From assembly GCA_035513345.1 (NCBI GenBank), contig DATKCF010000188.1:62001-126000 (forward strand): a stretch of DNA of 64,000 nucleotides, in the 5' to 3' direction. Position 1 is the stretch's first letter; the number at the start of each line of letters is the position of its first letter. Positions 35,706 through 44,368 of the stretch are shown piece by piece. Origin of the DNA: DATKCF01 sp035513345. GTDB taxonomy: Bacteria; Gemmatimonadota; Gemmatimonadetes; Longimicrobiales; RSA9. The position numbers and the translations under genes are program-made. The notes beneath the pieces are model-generated. The model searched no databases. It was not told where the DNA came from and saw only the letters and a list, made by a program, of their open reading frames with translations.

Positions 35706-35732
35706 CGCGACGCGCTCGATCGTCAGAATCCG

Positions 35733-35780
35733 GGCGGCGTCCCGGTCCGGGATACGGGCCGCGGCGCCGCCTTCGCTTTT
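35733..35780 (+). terminator. Probable terminator after the HU gene
   Basis: GGCGGCG (35733-35739) pairs with CGCCGCC (35765-35771), enclosing a smaller TCCC/GGGA hairpin (35740-35752), followed by TTCGCTTTT. The outer loop is long, so the fold is less certain than others in the window. Confidence 0.5.
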
Positions 35781-35813
35781 AACGGGAGCCCTTCTGCGGG
35801 CGTCGATTACATA

Positions 35814-36380
35814 GTGAGCGGATCTGGCCTTCACCGGTTGCACGAGGCCCCGATCGACGAGGCCACGCTGATCGAGAAGGCGCGAGCCGGTGACGCGGGG
35901 GCGCTCGAAGCGCTCGTCCGGCGATACATGGACGACGTATACGCGCTCGCGCTGCGGATCCTGGGCGACGGCGACCAGGCGGCGGATGCGACACAGAACG
36001 CAATGATCAACGCGGTCAAGGGCCTGAGCCGGTTCCGCGGTGATGCGAGCTTCCGGACCTGGATCCTGCGCATCGCGGCGAACTCCGCCAAGAGCCTCGG
36101 CCGCCGACGGACGCGCAGGAACGAGGTCGCCCTGACGCTCGCCGACAACGTGGCGGGCGAGGATGCGGATCCGGCAACGGTTGCGACGAACCGGGCGGAA
36201 GCGGAGCGGGTCACCGACCTGCTGCGGCAACTGCCACCCAAACAGAGGATGGCTGTCCATCTGCGAGCGAACCAGGGTTTGAGTTACGCGGAGATCGGGG
36301 AGATTCTCGAATGCTCGGAAGGCGCAGCGAGGGTGAACTACCATCTCGGAATACGGCGTCTGAGGGAGTTGACGATATGA
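35814..36380 (+). CDS. ECF-family RNA polymerase sigma factor
   Basis: A 188-residue sigma-70 family factor with region 2 (ALVRRYMDDVYALALRILGD, then DATQNAMINAVKGLSRFRG) and region 4 (LRQLPPKQRMAVHLRANQGLSYAEIGEIL) but no regions 1 or 3, the ECF layout. The GTG start at 35814 gives a short lead before region 2. Its stop overlaps the zf-HC2 gene by four bases and a Spy-like periplasmic gene follows, so this is a sigma/anti-sigma/effector or sensor cassette. The inducing signal is unknown. I could not find a clear autoregulated ECF promoter upstream. Confidence 0.93.
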   Translation: MSGSGLHRLHEAPIDEATLIEKARAGDAGALEALVRRYMDDVYALALRILGDGDQAADATQNAMINAVKGLSRFRGDASFRTWILRIAANSAKSLGRRRTRRNEVALTLADNVAGEDADPATVATNRAEAERVTDLLRQLPPKQRMAVHLRANQGLSYAEIGEILECSEGAARVNYHLGIRRLRELTI

Positions 36381-36835
36381 CGGAACTCGTTTGCGCATGG
36401 GTACGCGACCGGCTGCCCCCCCGTTCGCGCGATGGCCTGGACGTGGCCGACGCCGCGCGGCTCGAGCAACATCTGGCCGGGTGTGCCGACTGCCGGGCCG
36501 AAGCGACCCTGGTCGGCGCGCTGGCCGTGCCGGTCACCGTTCCACCGGAACTCGAGTCACACGTGCTGCGTGCTGTCCGCAAGCAACCCGCTCTGGCGAA
36601 CGGTGCCGGCGGCATCCGGCATTACGCAGTGGCGGCGTCATTCGTGTTCGCGCTCCTGACCGGGTCACTGCTGTGGCAGCAGTTCGGCGCAAGGCCTTCG
36701 CCTGCAACGATCGACGGCGCCGTCGAAGCGGTTCTTGCCCTGCCGGTCGGTGCGGATGCGCTGCTGCACGAATCGGGATTGCAATCATTGTCGGAAGACG
36801 AGTTGCGTACCCTGCTGGAGGAGCTGGGATCGTGA
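36377..36835 (+). CDS. Zinc-finger (zf-HC2) anti-sigma factor, membrane-bound
   Basis: A 152-residue protein. The N-terminal anti-sigma zinc motif is LEQHLAGCADC (His-x3-Cys-x2-Cys), preceded by further residues of the domain including an early Cys. One membrane helix (about residues 80-98, VAASFVFALLTGSLLW) leads to a short C-terminal part of about 50 residues with acidic LSEDELRTLLEELGS. Start ATG 36377 lies in the sigma gene stop (ATGA). It most likely holds the upstream ECF sigma at the membrane until signalled. Family inferred from motif and position. Confidence 0.85.
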   Translation: MTELVCAWVRDRLPPRSRDGLDVADAARLEQHLAGCADCRAEATLVGALAVPVTVPPELESHVLRAVRKQPALANGAGGIRHYAVAASFVFALLTGSLLWQQFGARPSPATIDGAVEAVLALPVGADALLHESGLQSLSEDELRTLLEELGS

Positions 36836-37410
36836 GACGAATCCTGAGTGTCATCCTGTTGGCCGTGCTCGCGCCGGCCGGACTCGAGGCGCAGGGCCGC
36901 GGTCGTGCGGGCGGGCCGCCCCGGTCCGATCTGCAGAGCCAGAACCGGCGCGCACTCGAGCGGCAGATTCTGGAGCGGTTCGTCGAGCAGAGTGGTCAGG
37001 AAATGGGCCTGAATACGAACGTGCGAACGGAGCTGGGACGCATTCTCGACGATATGAACGAGGATCGCCGCGCGCTCGCGATCGAATCGGCCCAGCTCCG
37101 TCAGAAGCTGAGCGAAGCGCTGCGCAACTCGATGACGACGGATGCGCAGTTCACCGACATCCTCGACGACATAGACGATCTGCGCCGCCGAGAGCACGAT
37201 CTGTGGAAGCGTGAGCAGGACCGGCTCGCGAAGGCACTGACTCCTCGCCAGCGCGCCCAGTTCATGGTTCGCTGGCTTCGCCTGCAGGACAACATCAGGG
37301 ATCTGATCGACCAGCGCACGGACGGACGCGGCGGCCCGCTGGACACCGCTGCCGTGCTGGATCCGCTCTTTCCGGCCGCTGCCGCCGAGTTCATCCGCAG
37401 CGGCGGCTGA
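36832..37410 (+). CDS. Spy/CpxP-like periplasmic helical protein
   Basis: A 192-residue secreted protein. The GTG start at 36832 overlaps the anti-sigma stop by four bases, with GGAGG upstream. A signal peptide occupies about residues 1-20 (cleavage near LEAQG). The rest is almost all charged alpha helix, with long repeats of Arg/Glu/Leu such as LRRREHDLWKREQDRLAKAL, followed by LTPRQRAQFMVRW, a motif like the LTxxQ boxes of Spy, CpxP and the CnrX/ZraP metal sensors. It may sense envelope stress for the sigma/anti-sigma pair or be a chaperone under its control. No cysteine or metal-binding cluster is obvious. A strong terminator follows. Confidence 0.75.
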   Translation: MRRILSVILLAVLAPAGLEAQGRGRAGGPPRSDLQSQNRRALERQILERFVEQSGQEMGLNTNVRTELGRILDDMNEDRRALAIESAQLRQKLSEALRNSMTTDAQFTDILDDIDDLRRREHDLWKREQDRLAKALTPRQRAQFMVRWLRLQDNIRDLIDQRTDGRGGPLDTAAVLDPLFPAAAAEFIRSGG

Positions 37411-37432
37411 GCAACCAACGGTCCAGAAAAGC

Positions 37433-37464
37433 GACGGGCGTCCCGGGAACACGGGACGCCCGTT
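37433..37464 (+). terminator. Strong intrinsic hairpin terminator after the sigma cassette
   Basis: A perfect 12-bp stem, 37434-37445 with 37452-37463, with loop GGAACA. A G-T pair at 37433/37464 extends it. The following bases, CGTGCTTATAT, are only weakly T-rich. It cleanly separates the cassette from moaD. Confidence 0.8.
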
Positions 37465-37485
37465 CGTGCTTATATGATGATGTCC

Positions 37486-37515
37486 TTGATGCGACCTCAC
37501 GGATACGGCTACATT
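37486..37515 (+). promoter_or_regulatory. Promoter of moaD-moaE-moaA, possibly leaderless
   Basis: TTGATG (37486-37491), 18 bases, TACATT (37510-37515). The -10 box ends ten bases before the moaD ATG, leaving room for only a few bases of leader and no ribosome site. No molybdenum-cofactor riboswitch fits in this gap. Confidence 0.55.
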
Positions 37516-37525
37516 CGCTGAAGAC

Positions 37526-37771
37526 ATGCGGGTACGTGTATTGCTTTTCGCGCTGTACAGGGACCTGGCCGGCGCGCCGGAAATCGAGATCGAGGTACCA
37601 GCCGGCGCAACGGCGAGGGACGCCGTGCGCATCGTGCGCGGGCGAGGCCCCGCGTTCGAGAGACTGCCGGACCAGCCGGCCATTGCCGTCAACGAGGTGT
37701 ACGCGAACCTCGAGACGGTACTTTCCGACGGCGACGAGGTCGCGCTGATACCACCAGTGGCGGGCGGATGA
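37526..37771 (+). CDS. moaD: Molybdopterin synthase small subunit MoaD
   Basis: An 81-residue ubiquitin-fold sulfur carrier. Begins with the beta strand VRVLLFALYRDLAG and ends in the required double glycine (PPVAGG), which is thiocarboxylated before sulfur transfer to precursor Z. VNEVYANLETVLSDGDEVALIP is the typical C-terminal half. Its stop overlaps the moaE start by four bases, matching its partner in the synthase. Confidence 0.93.
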   Translation: MRVRVLLFALYRDLAGAPEIEIEVPAGATARDAVRIVRGRGPAFERLPDQPAIAVNEVYANLETVLSDGDEVALIPPVAGG

Positions 37772-38211
37772 GCATCGAAACCTGGATTACGACGGAACCG
37801 ATCGACACGGGCAGAGTGCTGTCCGCGACCGGGTCGCCCGACGACGGCGCGATTTTGCTGTTTCTGGGCATTGTCCGTCGCGAGAACGGCGGTCGCGAAG
37901 TCACTGGCATGCGGTACGATGCCTACGGCTCGATGGCGGAGCGCGTCCTTCGGGAGATCGCCGGGGAAGCGGCGAATACATACGGCGCCACGCACGTCGC
38001 GGCGGTTCATCGCACCGGTGACCTCGAGATAGGCGACGTCAGCGTAGCCGTCGCCGTGTCGACACCGCACCGTGCGGATGCATTCACGGCCGGTCGCTGG
38101 GTGATCGACGAGTTGAAGCGTCGCCTGCCGGTCTGGAAGAAGGAGCACTACGTGGACGGGTCGCGCTGGCTCGATGGCAGTTCGCCGCCCGTTCCGGAAA
38201 CTTCGCCATGA
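37768..38211 (+). CDS. moaE: Molybdopterin synthase catalytic subunit MoaE
   Basis: A 147-residue large subunit that converts cyclic pyranopterin phosphate to molybdopterin using MoaD thiocarboxylate. Motifs: ILLFLGIVRRENGGREV, YDAYGSMAE, VAAVHRTGDLEIGDVSVAVAVSTPHR, and the catalytic lysine segment VWKKEHYVDG. It is coupled by four-base overlaps to moaD and moaA. Confidence 0.95.
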   Translation: MSIETWITTEPIDTGRVLSATGSPDDGAILLFLGIVRRENGGREVTGMRYDAYGSMAERVLREIAGEAANTYGATHVAAVHRTGDLEIGDVSVAVAVSTPHRADAFTAGRWVIDELKRRLPVWKKEHYVDGSRWLDGSSPPVPETSP

Positions 38212-39254
38212 GCGATCTCCTCGACCGGGCGACCGACGCCCGCCGCGTAGTCGAGGCCGGCAGAACCGGTGGCATGCTCGACGGGTTCGGCCGCCGTATC
38301 GAGTACCTGCGAATCTCCGTCACCGACAAGTGCAATCTGCGGTGTGTCTACTGCATGCCCGAGGAAGGCCTGCCGTGGCTCAATCGCCGTCAGATTCTCG
38401 ACTACGAAGAGATCGTCGAGATCGTGCGCGTCATGGCGGGCATGGGCCTGAAGCGTCTGCGCATCACGGGTGGTGAGCCGCTTGTCCGGCGCGACGTGAC
38501 CGATCTCGTGCGCAAGCTGAGCGGCGTTCCGGAGATCGAGGATATCGCGCTTTCGACGAACGGCGTGCTGCTCGATGACATGGCCGCCGGGCTTGCCGAG
38601 GCTGGCATCAGCCGCGTCAATCTTTCGCTCGATTCGCTGGTACCCGAGCGCGTGGACGCGATCGCCCGCAGGCCCGGCTCGCACGGCCGGATCATGGCGG
38701 GCCTCGACGCCGCCGAAAAGGCCGGGTTCGCACCGATCAAGATCAATACGGTAGTCATGCGCGGGCGCAACGACGACGAACTCGAGGCGTTTGCGCGCAT
38801 CACTCTCGATCGGCCATGGCACGTGCGCTTCATCGAAGTCATGCCCACAGGCGAGAATCTCGGCGTTTCCACCGGCGAGTATGTGCCGGCTGCCGAGATG
38901 CTCGGTGTGCTGCGTGATATCGGCGAGCTCGAGCCCGTACCCGGTCCGCCCGGCAACGGGCCGGCCACATACTTCAGGTTCGCCGGCGCGAAGGGCACGG
39001 TCGGCGTGATCACGCCGATGAGTCACAACTATTGCGAACGCTGCAACCGCATGCGCCTGACGGCAGACGGCAAGCTCCGACCGTGCCTGTTCGGCTCGAT
39101 CGAAACGAACCTGCGCGAACCGCTCCGCGCAGGACAGCCGCTGCGACCGCTGATCGAGGAAACGCTCCGCATCAAGCCCGAACGCCACAATCTCGTGCAC
39201 GGCAGCGCCAGCGGCTCCGGTGGCCTGCTCGCTCTGTCTCAGGTCGGCGGCTGA
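38208..39254 (+). CDS. moaA: GTP 3',8-cyclase MoaA
   Basis: A 348-residue radical-SAM enzyme for the first step of molybdenum cofactor synthesis. The SAM cluster motif is CNLRCVYC (Cys42, 46, 49); ITGGEPLVRRD follows. The second cluster is formed by CERCNRMRL plus a later Cys in RPCLFGS. The chain ends with the functionally important Gly-Gly. About 25 residues before GFGRRIEYLRIS are an extra lead. moaC and moeA are not nearby. Confidence 0.96.
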   Translation: MSDLLDRATDARRVVEAGRTGGMLDGFGRRIEYLRISVTDKCNLRCVYCMPEEGLPWLNRRQILDYEEIVEIVRVMAGMGLKRLRITGGEPLVRRDVTDLVRKLSGVPEIEDIALSTNGVLLDDMAAGLAEAGISRVNLSLDSLVPERVDAIARRPGSHGRIMAGLDAAEKAGFAPIKINTVVMRGRNDDELEAFARITLDRPWHVRFIEVMPTGENLGVSTGEYVPAAEMLGVLRDIGELEPVPGPPGNGPATYFRFAGAKGTVGVITPMSHNYCERCNRMRLTADGKLRPCLFGSIETNLREPLRAGQPLRPLIEETLRIKPERHNLVHGSASGSGGLLALSQVGG

Positions 39255-39293
39255 CCGTGCCGGCGGGCGTGCGAACCGGCTGGCAACCGTGCG

Positions 39294-39322
39294 TTGACAG
39301 CCCGCGACCCCTCCGGTAGCTT
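39294..39322 (+). promoter_or_regulatory. Promoter of mdh-sdhCAB
   Basis: TTGACA (39294-39299), 17 bases, TAGCTT (39317-39322): perfect -35 and the local -10 form, about 48 bases before mdh. One of the best promoters in the window. Confidence 0.75.
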
Positions 39323-39370
39323 TTCCGCGACTTCGCAGGCCAGTCCTCACTTCAGACAACAGCTTTCGCC

Positions 39371-40297
39371 ATGCTAGAGAAGATCACGGTCGTCGGCGCC
39401 GGGCACGTGGGTGCGAGCGCCGCGTTGTTGCTCGCGCAGAAGTGCCTCGCCCGAACTGTCGTTCTCGTCGACATCATCGAAGGCGTACCGCAGGGCAAGG
39501 GGCTCGACCAGTGGGAGTCGGCGCCCATCGAGGGCTTCGATACACGCGTGGTCGGCACCAACGACTACGCGGATACGGCAGGGTCCGGCCTGGTCATTGT
39601 CACGGCCGGCATCGCGCGCAAGCCGGGCATGTCACGTGACGACCTGCTGAAGACGAATGCGGGCATTGTTCGCAGCGTTTCCGAGCAGATCGCGAAGCAC
39701 TCGCCTGCCGCCATCGTGATCATGGTGTCGAACCCGCTGGACGTCATGGCGTACGTGTGCCGCCAGACGACCGGGTTCCCGCGCGAACGCGTGATCGGGA
39801 TGGCCGGTGTTCTCGACACTGCGCGCTACCGCTCGTTCATCGCGCTCGAGGCGGACGTCAGCGTCGAGGACATACAGGCGCTCGTGCTCGGCGGGCATGG
39901 CGACACGATGGTGCCCGTCGTTTCCTGTACGACGATCAGCGGTATCCCCGTCACGGAGTTCATTCCCGCCGACCGGCTCGAAGCGCTCATCGACCGCACG
40001 CGCAAGGGCGGAGCCGAGATCGTCGGCCTGCTCAAGACGGGAAGCGCGTACTACGCACCGGGTGCGGCGGCCGTGCAGATGGCCGAGTCCATCGTGCTCG
40101 ACAAGAAGCGTATCCTGCCTTGCGCCGCATGGCTCGAAGGCGAGTACGGCCTCGACGGCCTCTACTGCGGCGTGCCGTGCAAGCTCGGACGCAACGGACT
40201 CGAAGCGATCATCGAGGTGCCGCTGACCGATGAGGAACGGGCGGCGCTCGGCAAGTCCGCCGAAGCCGTACGCGAAACCATGGCGGCGCTCGGCTGA
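39371..40297 (+). CDS. mdh: Malate dehydrogenase (LDH-like type)
   Basis: A 308-residue NAD-dependent enzyme. The nucleotide loop VVGAGHVGASAA and the Asp in VLVDIIEG indicate NAD. TAGIARKPGMSRDDLL carries the substrate-loop arginines expected for malate over lactate; VSNPLDVM and catalytic His in LGGHGDTMVP complete the site. It is the LDH-like tetrameric class found in many non-enteric bacteria. It overlaps sdhC by one base, so malate and succinate oxidation are co-expressed. Confidence 0.95.
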   Translation: MLEKITVVGAGHVGASAALLLAQKCLARTVVLVDIIEGVPQGKGLDQWESAPIEGFDTRVVGTNDYADTAGSGLVIVTAGIARKPGMSRDDLLKTNAGIVRSVSEQIAKHSPAAIVIMVSNPLDVMAYVCRQTTGFPRERVIGMAGVLDTARYRSFIALEADVSVEDIQALVLGGHGDTMVPVVSCTTISGIPVTEFIPADRLEALIDRTRKGGAEIVGLLKTGSAYYAPGAAAVQMAESIVLDKKRILPCAAWLEGEYGLDGLYCGVPCKLGRNGLEAIIEVPLTDEERAALGKSAEAVRETMAALG

Positions 40298-40995
40298 TGG
40301 CCGCTGCGATCCGGCCGGCGGAGCGGCGAAGCGCAGCCGTCCGATCGTCGGTCGGCCAGAAGATCGCCATGGCCGTGACCGGCACGATCCTGCTGCTCTT
40401 CGTCATCGCGCACTTCGTCGGCAACCTCAAGGTCTACATGGGTGCCGAGGAGTTCAACCACTACGCCGAAGGCCTGCGCACCTTCGGTTCGCCGTTCCTT
40501 GCCCGCGGCCAACTGCTCTGGCTCGCAAGGATCGGCCTCATTGCTGCCGTCCTCGTCCACATCGGGGCCGCCCTGTCGCTCACGCTCCGGAGCCGGCGAG
40601 CACGCGACGTCGGCTACAGGAAGACCGAGTCGCTCGCGTTCAGTTACGCCTCGAGGACGATGGTCTGGGGCGGGCTCACCATTCTGGCATTCGTCGTGTT
40701 CCACCTGCTGCACCTGACGTTCGGCACCGTTCACCCGGAATTCGTGCACGGCGATGCGTACAGCAACTTCGTAACCGGTTTCCGATCGTGGCCCGTGTCC
40801 ATCGCCTACATGGTCGCCATGGTGCCGCTCGGGTTCCACATCTATCACGGCACATGGAGCGCGTTCCAGACGATGGGCGTGAACAACCCCCGTTACAACG
40901 CGTGGCGACGCCCGCTCGCGGTGACCATCGCCCTCATCGTGTCCGCCGGCAACGCGGCGTTCCCGATGGCCGTGCTGTCCGGACTCGTCGCATAG
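40297..40995 (+). CDS. sdhC: Succinate dehydrogenase cytochrome b subunit (single-subunit anchor)
   Basis: A 232-residue membrane anchor with five predicted helices. Histidines suited to haem ligation lie in IAHFVGNL, LVHIGAAL, FHLLHLTFG, and GFHIYHGTW. Its length and the absence of an sdhD gene indicate the type-B arrangement, one cytochrome b carrying two haems, as in many Gram-positive and delta/epsilon groups. It starts in the mdh stop (TGATG) and ends seven bases before sdhA. Haem number is inferred, not shown. Confidence 0.9.
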   Translation: MAAAIRPAERRSAAVRSSVGQKIAMAVTGTILLLFVIAHFVGNLKVYMGAEEFNHYAEGLRTFGSPFLARGQLLWLARIGLIAAVLVHIGAALSLTLRSRRARDVGYRKTESLAFSYASRTMVWGGLTILAFVVFHLLHLTFGTVHPEFVHGDAYSNFVTGFRSWPVSIAYMVAMVPLGFHIYHGTWSAFQTMGVNNPRYNAWRRPLAVTIALIVSAGNAAFPMAVLSGLVA

Positions 40996-41002
40996 GGTGT
41001 TG

Positions 41003-42916
41003 ATGGAACTCGACGCGAAGATCCCGGACGGACCGATCGCCGAGAAGTGGGGCCGGCACCGGTTCGAGATGAAGCTGGTCAACCCGGCGAACAAGCGGAA
41101 GCACCGCGTGATCGTCGTCGGTACGGGCCTGGCCGGCGCATCGGCCGCGGCGACGATGTCCGAACTCGGGTACGTGGTCGACTGTTTCTGCTTCCAGGAC
41201 AGCCCGCGGCGGGCGCACTCGATCGCGGCGCAGGGCGGCATCAACGCCGCCAAGAACTACCAGAACGACGGCGACAGCGTGTTCCGGCTGTTCTACGACA
41301 CCGTCAAGGGCGGCGATTACCGCTCACGTGAAGCGAACGTCCACCGTCTTGCGGAGATCAGCCTCAACATCATCGACCAGTGCGTGGCGCAGGGCGTACC
41401 GTTCGCGCGCGAGTACGGCGGCCACCTCGCGAACCGTTCCTTCGGCGGCGCCCAGGTATCGCGCACGTTCTACGCCCGTGGCCAGACCGGCCAGCAGCTG
41501 CTCCTGGGCGCCTATCAGGCGCTCGAGAAGCAGATCGCCGCGGGTGGCGTGAAGATGTATTCGCGCCACGAGATGCTCGACATCGTGCTGGTCGACGGCA
41601 GGGCCAGAGGCATCATTACGCGAGACCTCGTGTCCGGCCAGATCCAGTCCTGGGCGGCCGATGCCGTGGTTCTGGCGACCGGCGGCTACAGCAATGGATT
41701 CCACCTGTCGACCAACGCGCAGGGCTGCAACGTCACCGCGATATGGAGAGCGCACCGACGAGGCGCCGGTTTCGCCAATCCCTGCTTCACCCAGATTCAC
41801 CCGACATGCATTCCGCCGGCCGGATCGCACCAGTCGAAGCTCACTCTGATGAGTGAATCATTGCGCAACGACGGCCGCATCTGGGTGCCGCAGGAGCCCG
41901 GTGACACTCGTTCGCCGAGCCAGATTCCGGATGCCGAGCGCGACTACTATCTCGAACGCATCTATCCGAGCTTCGGCAACCTCGCGCCACGCGACATTTC
42001 CTCGCGTCGCGCCAAGGAAGCCGTCGACGAGGGCAGGGGCGTCGGTCCCTCGGGCATCGGCGTCTACCTGGACTTCCGCGATTCCATCGCTCGCCTCGGC
42101 CGCAATGTCATTGCCGATCGCTACGGCAATCTGTTCGACATGTATCGCAACATCACCGGTGAGAATCCCTACGAAGTGCCAATGCGCATCTACCCCGCGC
42201 CGCACTACACCATGGGCGGTCTGTGGGTCGACTACAACCTCATGAGCACGATCCCGGGTCTCCACGTCATCGGCGAGGCCAACTTCTCCGATCACGGCGC
42301 AAACCGACTCGGCGCCAGCGCGCTCATGCAGGGCCTCGCCGACGGCTACTTCGTCATTCCGCTCACGATCGGCGACTACATTGCACGCGAGCCGCTCGCA
42401 CCCGTGAATACGGAGCATCCCGAGTTCACTCGCATCGAAGGCGAAGTCCGCGGCCGAACCACGGCACTGCTGGAAACGGACGGCACGCGGTCGGTCCGCG
42501 ATTTCCATCAGGAGCTTGGCAAGCTGCTGTGGGAATATTGCGGCATGGAACGCAGCGAGGCGGGCCTGCGAAAGGCACTCCTTGCCGTTCCAGCGCTCCG
42601 CCAGGAGTACCACGAGAACGTGAAGGTGCCCGGCAGCGCGTCCGACCTGAACCAGTCCCTCGAGTACGCCGGACGCGTCGCCGACTTCATGGAGTTCGCC
42701 GAACTCCTCTGTATCGACGCGCTGAATCGCGACGAATCCTGTGGCGCGCATTTCCGCGTCGAGCACCAGACCTCCGACGGTGAGGCGCTCCGCAACGACT
42801 CGGAGTACGCATACGTCGCCGTCTGGGAACACACCGGCACCAGCAGCGCGCCACGGCTCCACAAGGAGCCGCTGACCTTCGAGAACGTGCCCCTCTCCCA
42901 GAGGAGCTACAAATAG
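41003..42916 (+). CDS. sdhA: Succinate dehydrogenase flavoprotein subunit
   Basis: A 637-residue FAD protein oxidising succinate to fumarate. FAD loop VIVVGTGLAGASAAA; the covalent FAD site is His72 in RAHSIAAQGGIN. Active-site regions include RTFYARGQTGQQ, QIHPTCIPPAG, and HYTMGGLWVD, with GEANFSDHGANRLGASALMQG near the FAD end. ATG 41003 (MELDAKI) is preferred over GTG 40997 and TTG 41000. It lies two bases before sdhB. Long form typical of type-B enzymes. Confidence 0.97.
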   Translation: MELDAKIPDGPIAEKWGRHRFEMKLVNPANKRKHRVIVVGTGLAGASAAATMSELGYVVDCFCFQDSPRRAHSIAAQGGINAAKNYQNDGDSVFRLFYDTVKGGDYRSREANVHRLAEISLNIIDQCVAQGVPFAREYGGHLANRSFGGAQVSRTFYARGQTGQQLLLGAYQALEKQIAAGGVKMYSRHEMLDIVLVDGRARGIITRDLVSGQIQSWAADAVVLATGGYSNGFHLSTNAQGCNVTAIWRAHRRGAGFANPCFTQIHPTCIPPAGSHQSKLTLMSESLRNDGRIWVPQEPGDTRSPSQIPDAERDYYLERIYPSFGNLAPRDISSRRAKEAVDEGRGVGPSGIGVYLDFRDSIARLGRNVIADRYGNLFDMYRNITGENPYEVPMRIYPAPHYTMGGLWVDYNLMSTIPGLHVIGEANFSDHGANRLGASALMQGLADGYFVIPLTIGDYIAREPLAPVNTEHPEFTRIEGEVRGRTTALLETDGTRSVRDFHQELGKLLWEYCGMERSEAGLRKALLAVPALRQEYHENVKVPGSASDLNQSLEYAGRVADFMEFAELLCIDALNRDESCGAHFRVEHQTSDGEALRNDSEYAYVAVWEHTGTSSAPRLHKEPLTFENVPLSQRSYK

Positions 42917-42918
42917 CG

Positions 42919-43677
42919 ATGCGACTCACCCTGCACGTGTGGCGCCAGGACAACCCGACCTCGAAAGGCCGCTTCGAAACGTACGTCGTCGACCGTGTCT
43001 CCGAACACAGCTCGTTCCTCGAGGTACTCGACGTTCTCAACGAACAGCTTCTCGAGCAGGGCAAGGTGCCGGTCGCCTTCGATCACGACTGTCGCGAAGG
43101 CATCTGCGGATCCTGCGGCTTCGTCATCGATGGCCAACCCCACGGACCTCTGCCCGATACCACCGTCTGCCAGCTTCACATGCGTCACTACACCGATGGC
43201 GCTCAGATCTGGATCGAACCGTGGCGAGCAACCGCGTTCCCCGTCATCAAGGACCTCGTCGTCGACAGAACCGCCTTCGACCGCATCATCCAGGCCGGTG
43301 GCTTCATCTCCGTCCGCACGGGCAGCGCGCCCGACGCCAATGCCACTCCGATCGGCAAGATCAACGCCGACCTCGCAATGGACGCAGCCGAGTGCATCGG
43401 GTGCGGCGCCTGCGTTGCCGCCTGTCCCAATGCCTCCGCCATGCTGTTCACAGCCGCCAAGATCGCTCACCTGGCCAGCCTGCCACAGGGCCAGCCCGAA
43501 CGCTTCGAGCGCGTCGTCAACATGGTCGCCACTCACGATGACGAACTCTTCGGCCACTGCACCAACCACGGCGCATGCCAGAACGCCTGCCCCAAGGCCA
43601 TCAGCGTCGACTACATCGCCCGCCTCAATGCCGACCTGCGCAAGGCCGCCACGCGGCGGCCCGGCAGCGATGCCTGA
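42919..43677 (+). CDS. sdhB: Succinate dehydrogenase iron-sulfur subunit
   Basis: A 252-residue electron-transfer subunit with three clusters in order: [2Fe-2S] from CREGICGSCG plus a later Cys (TTVCQLH); [4Fe-4S] from CIGCGACVAACP; and [3Fe-4S] from CTNHGACQNACPK. Links SdhA flavin to the quinone site at SdhC. Last gene of the mdh-sdhCAB unit; it converges with dcd, 68 bases away, with no clear terminator in between. Confidence 0.97.
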   Translation: MRLTLHVWRQDNPTSKGRFETYVVDRVSEHSSFLEVLDVLNEQLLEQGKVPVAFDHDCREGICGSCGFVIDGQPHGPLPDTTVCQLHMRHYTDGAQIWIEPWRATAFPVIKDLVVDRTAFDRIIQAGGFISVRTGSAPDANATPIGKINADLAMDAAECIGCGACVAACPNASAMLFTAAKIAHLASLPQGQPERFERVVNMVATHDDELFGHCTNHGACQNACPKAISVDYIARLNADLRKAATRRPGSDA

Positions 43678-43745
43678 GGCCTCATGTCAACACAGTCGCT
43701 GCCACTCTCACGTTCACCGTGCTGCCGAATAGCGCGACCCCTTTC

Positions 43746-44300
43746 TCAGAGCTTCGGTAACGTCACGCCCCGCTGGTCCTGGTACTTGCCGCCACGCTGC
43801 GCATACGTCGTCTCCGGGACTTCGTCGCCCCTGAAGAACAACAGCTGCGCCAGTCCCTCCCGGCTGTAGATCTTCGCCGGCAGCGGCGTCGTGTTCGAGA
43901 TCTCCAGCGTCAGGTGCCCGCACCACTCCGGTTCGAGCGGCGTCACGTTCACAATGATCCCGCACCGCGCATACGTCGACTTGCCCACGCACACTACCAG
44001 CACGTCGTTCGGAATCCGGAAGTACTCCATCGTCGCCGCCAGCGCGAACGAGTGCGGCGGGATGATGCAGTGATCTCCCTTCATGTCGACGAACGACCGC
44101 GGGTCGAACGCCTTCGGATCCACTACCACGCTGTACACGTCCGTGAACACCTTGTACTCGTCGCCTACTCGAACGTCGTACCCGAACGACGACAACCCAT
44201 AGCTGATCGTCCCCTCGCGAACCTGCCGTGTCTCGAACGGTTCGATCATCCCGGCTTCCACCGCCATCTTCCGGATCCAGCGGTCGCTCCGAATCGTCAT
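43746..44300 (-). CDS. dcd: dCTP deaminase
   Basis: A 184-residue enzyme converting dCTP to dUTP for thymidylate synthesis. Conserved: SYGLSSFGYDVRVG, PHSFALAATMEYFRIP, GKSTYARCGIIVNVTPLEP, and the catalytic and metal-binding region GHLTLEISNTTPLPAKIY. ATG 44300 follows GAGGGGG with six bases; the upstream in-frame start adds 38 residues that cross the promoter. Sequence does not show whether it is the bifunctional form that also releases pyrophosphate. Divergent from nuoA. Confidence 0.95.
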   Translation of the reverse strand: MTIRSDRWIRKMAVEAGMIEPFETRQVREGTISYGLSSFGYDVRVGDEYKVFTDVYSVVVDPKAFDPRSFVDMKGDHCIIPPHSFALAATMEYFRIPNDVLVVCVGKSTYARCGIIVNVTPLEPEWCGHLTLEISNTTPLPAKIYSREGLAQLLFFRGDEVPETTYAQRGGKYQDQRGVTLPKL

Positions 44301-44326
44301 CCTCAACCCCCTCGTTTGAGCGCCGA

Positions 44327-44354
44327 AAAGTAGGCCGTCGGCGCCCGCGCGCAA
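44327..44354 (-). promoter_or_regulatory. Candidate promoter of dcd
   Basis: On the minus strand TTGCGC (44354-44349), 16 bases, TACTTT (44332-44327), 26 bases before the dcd start. It is back-to-back with the nuo promoter in the 152-base divergent gap. Confidence 0.45.
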
Positions 44355-44368
44355 CGCGACGGCAGTTC

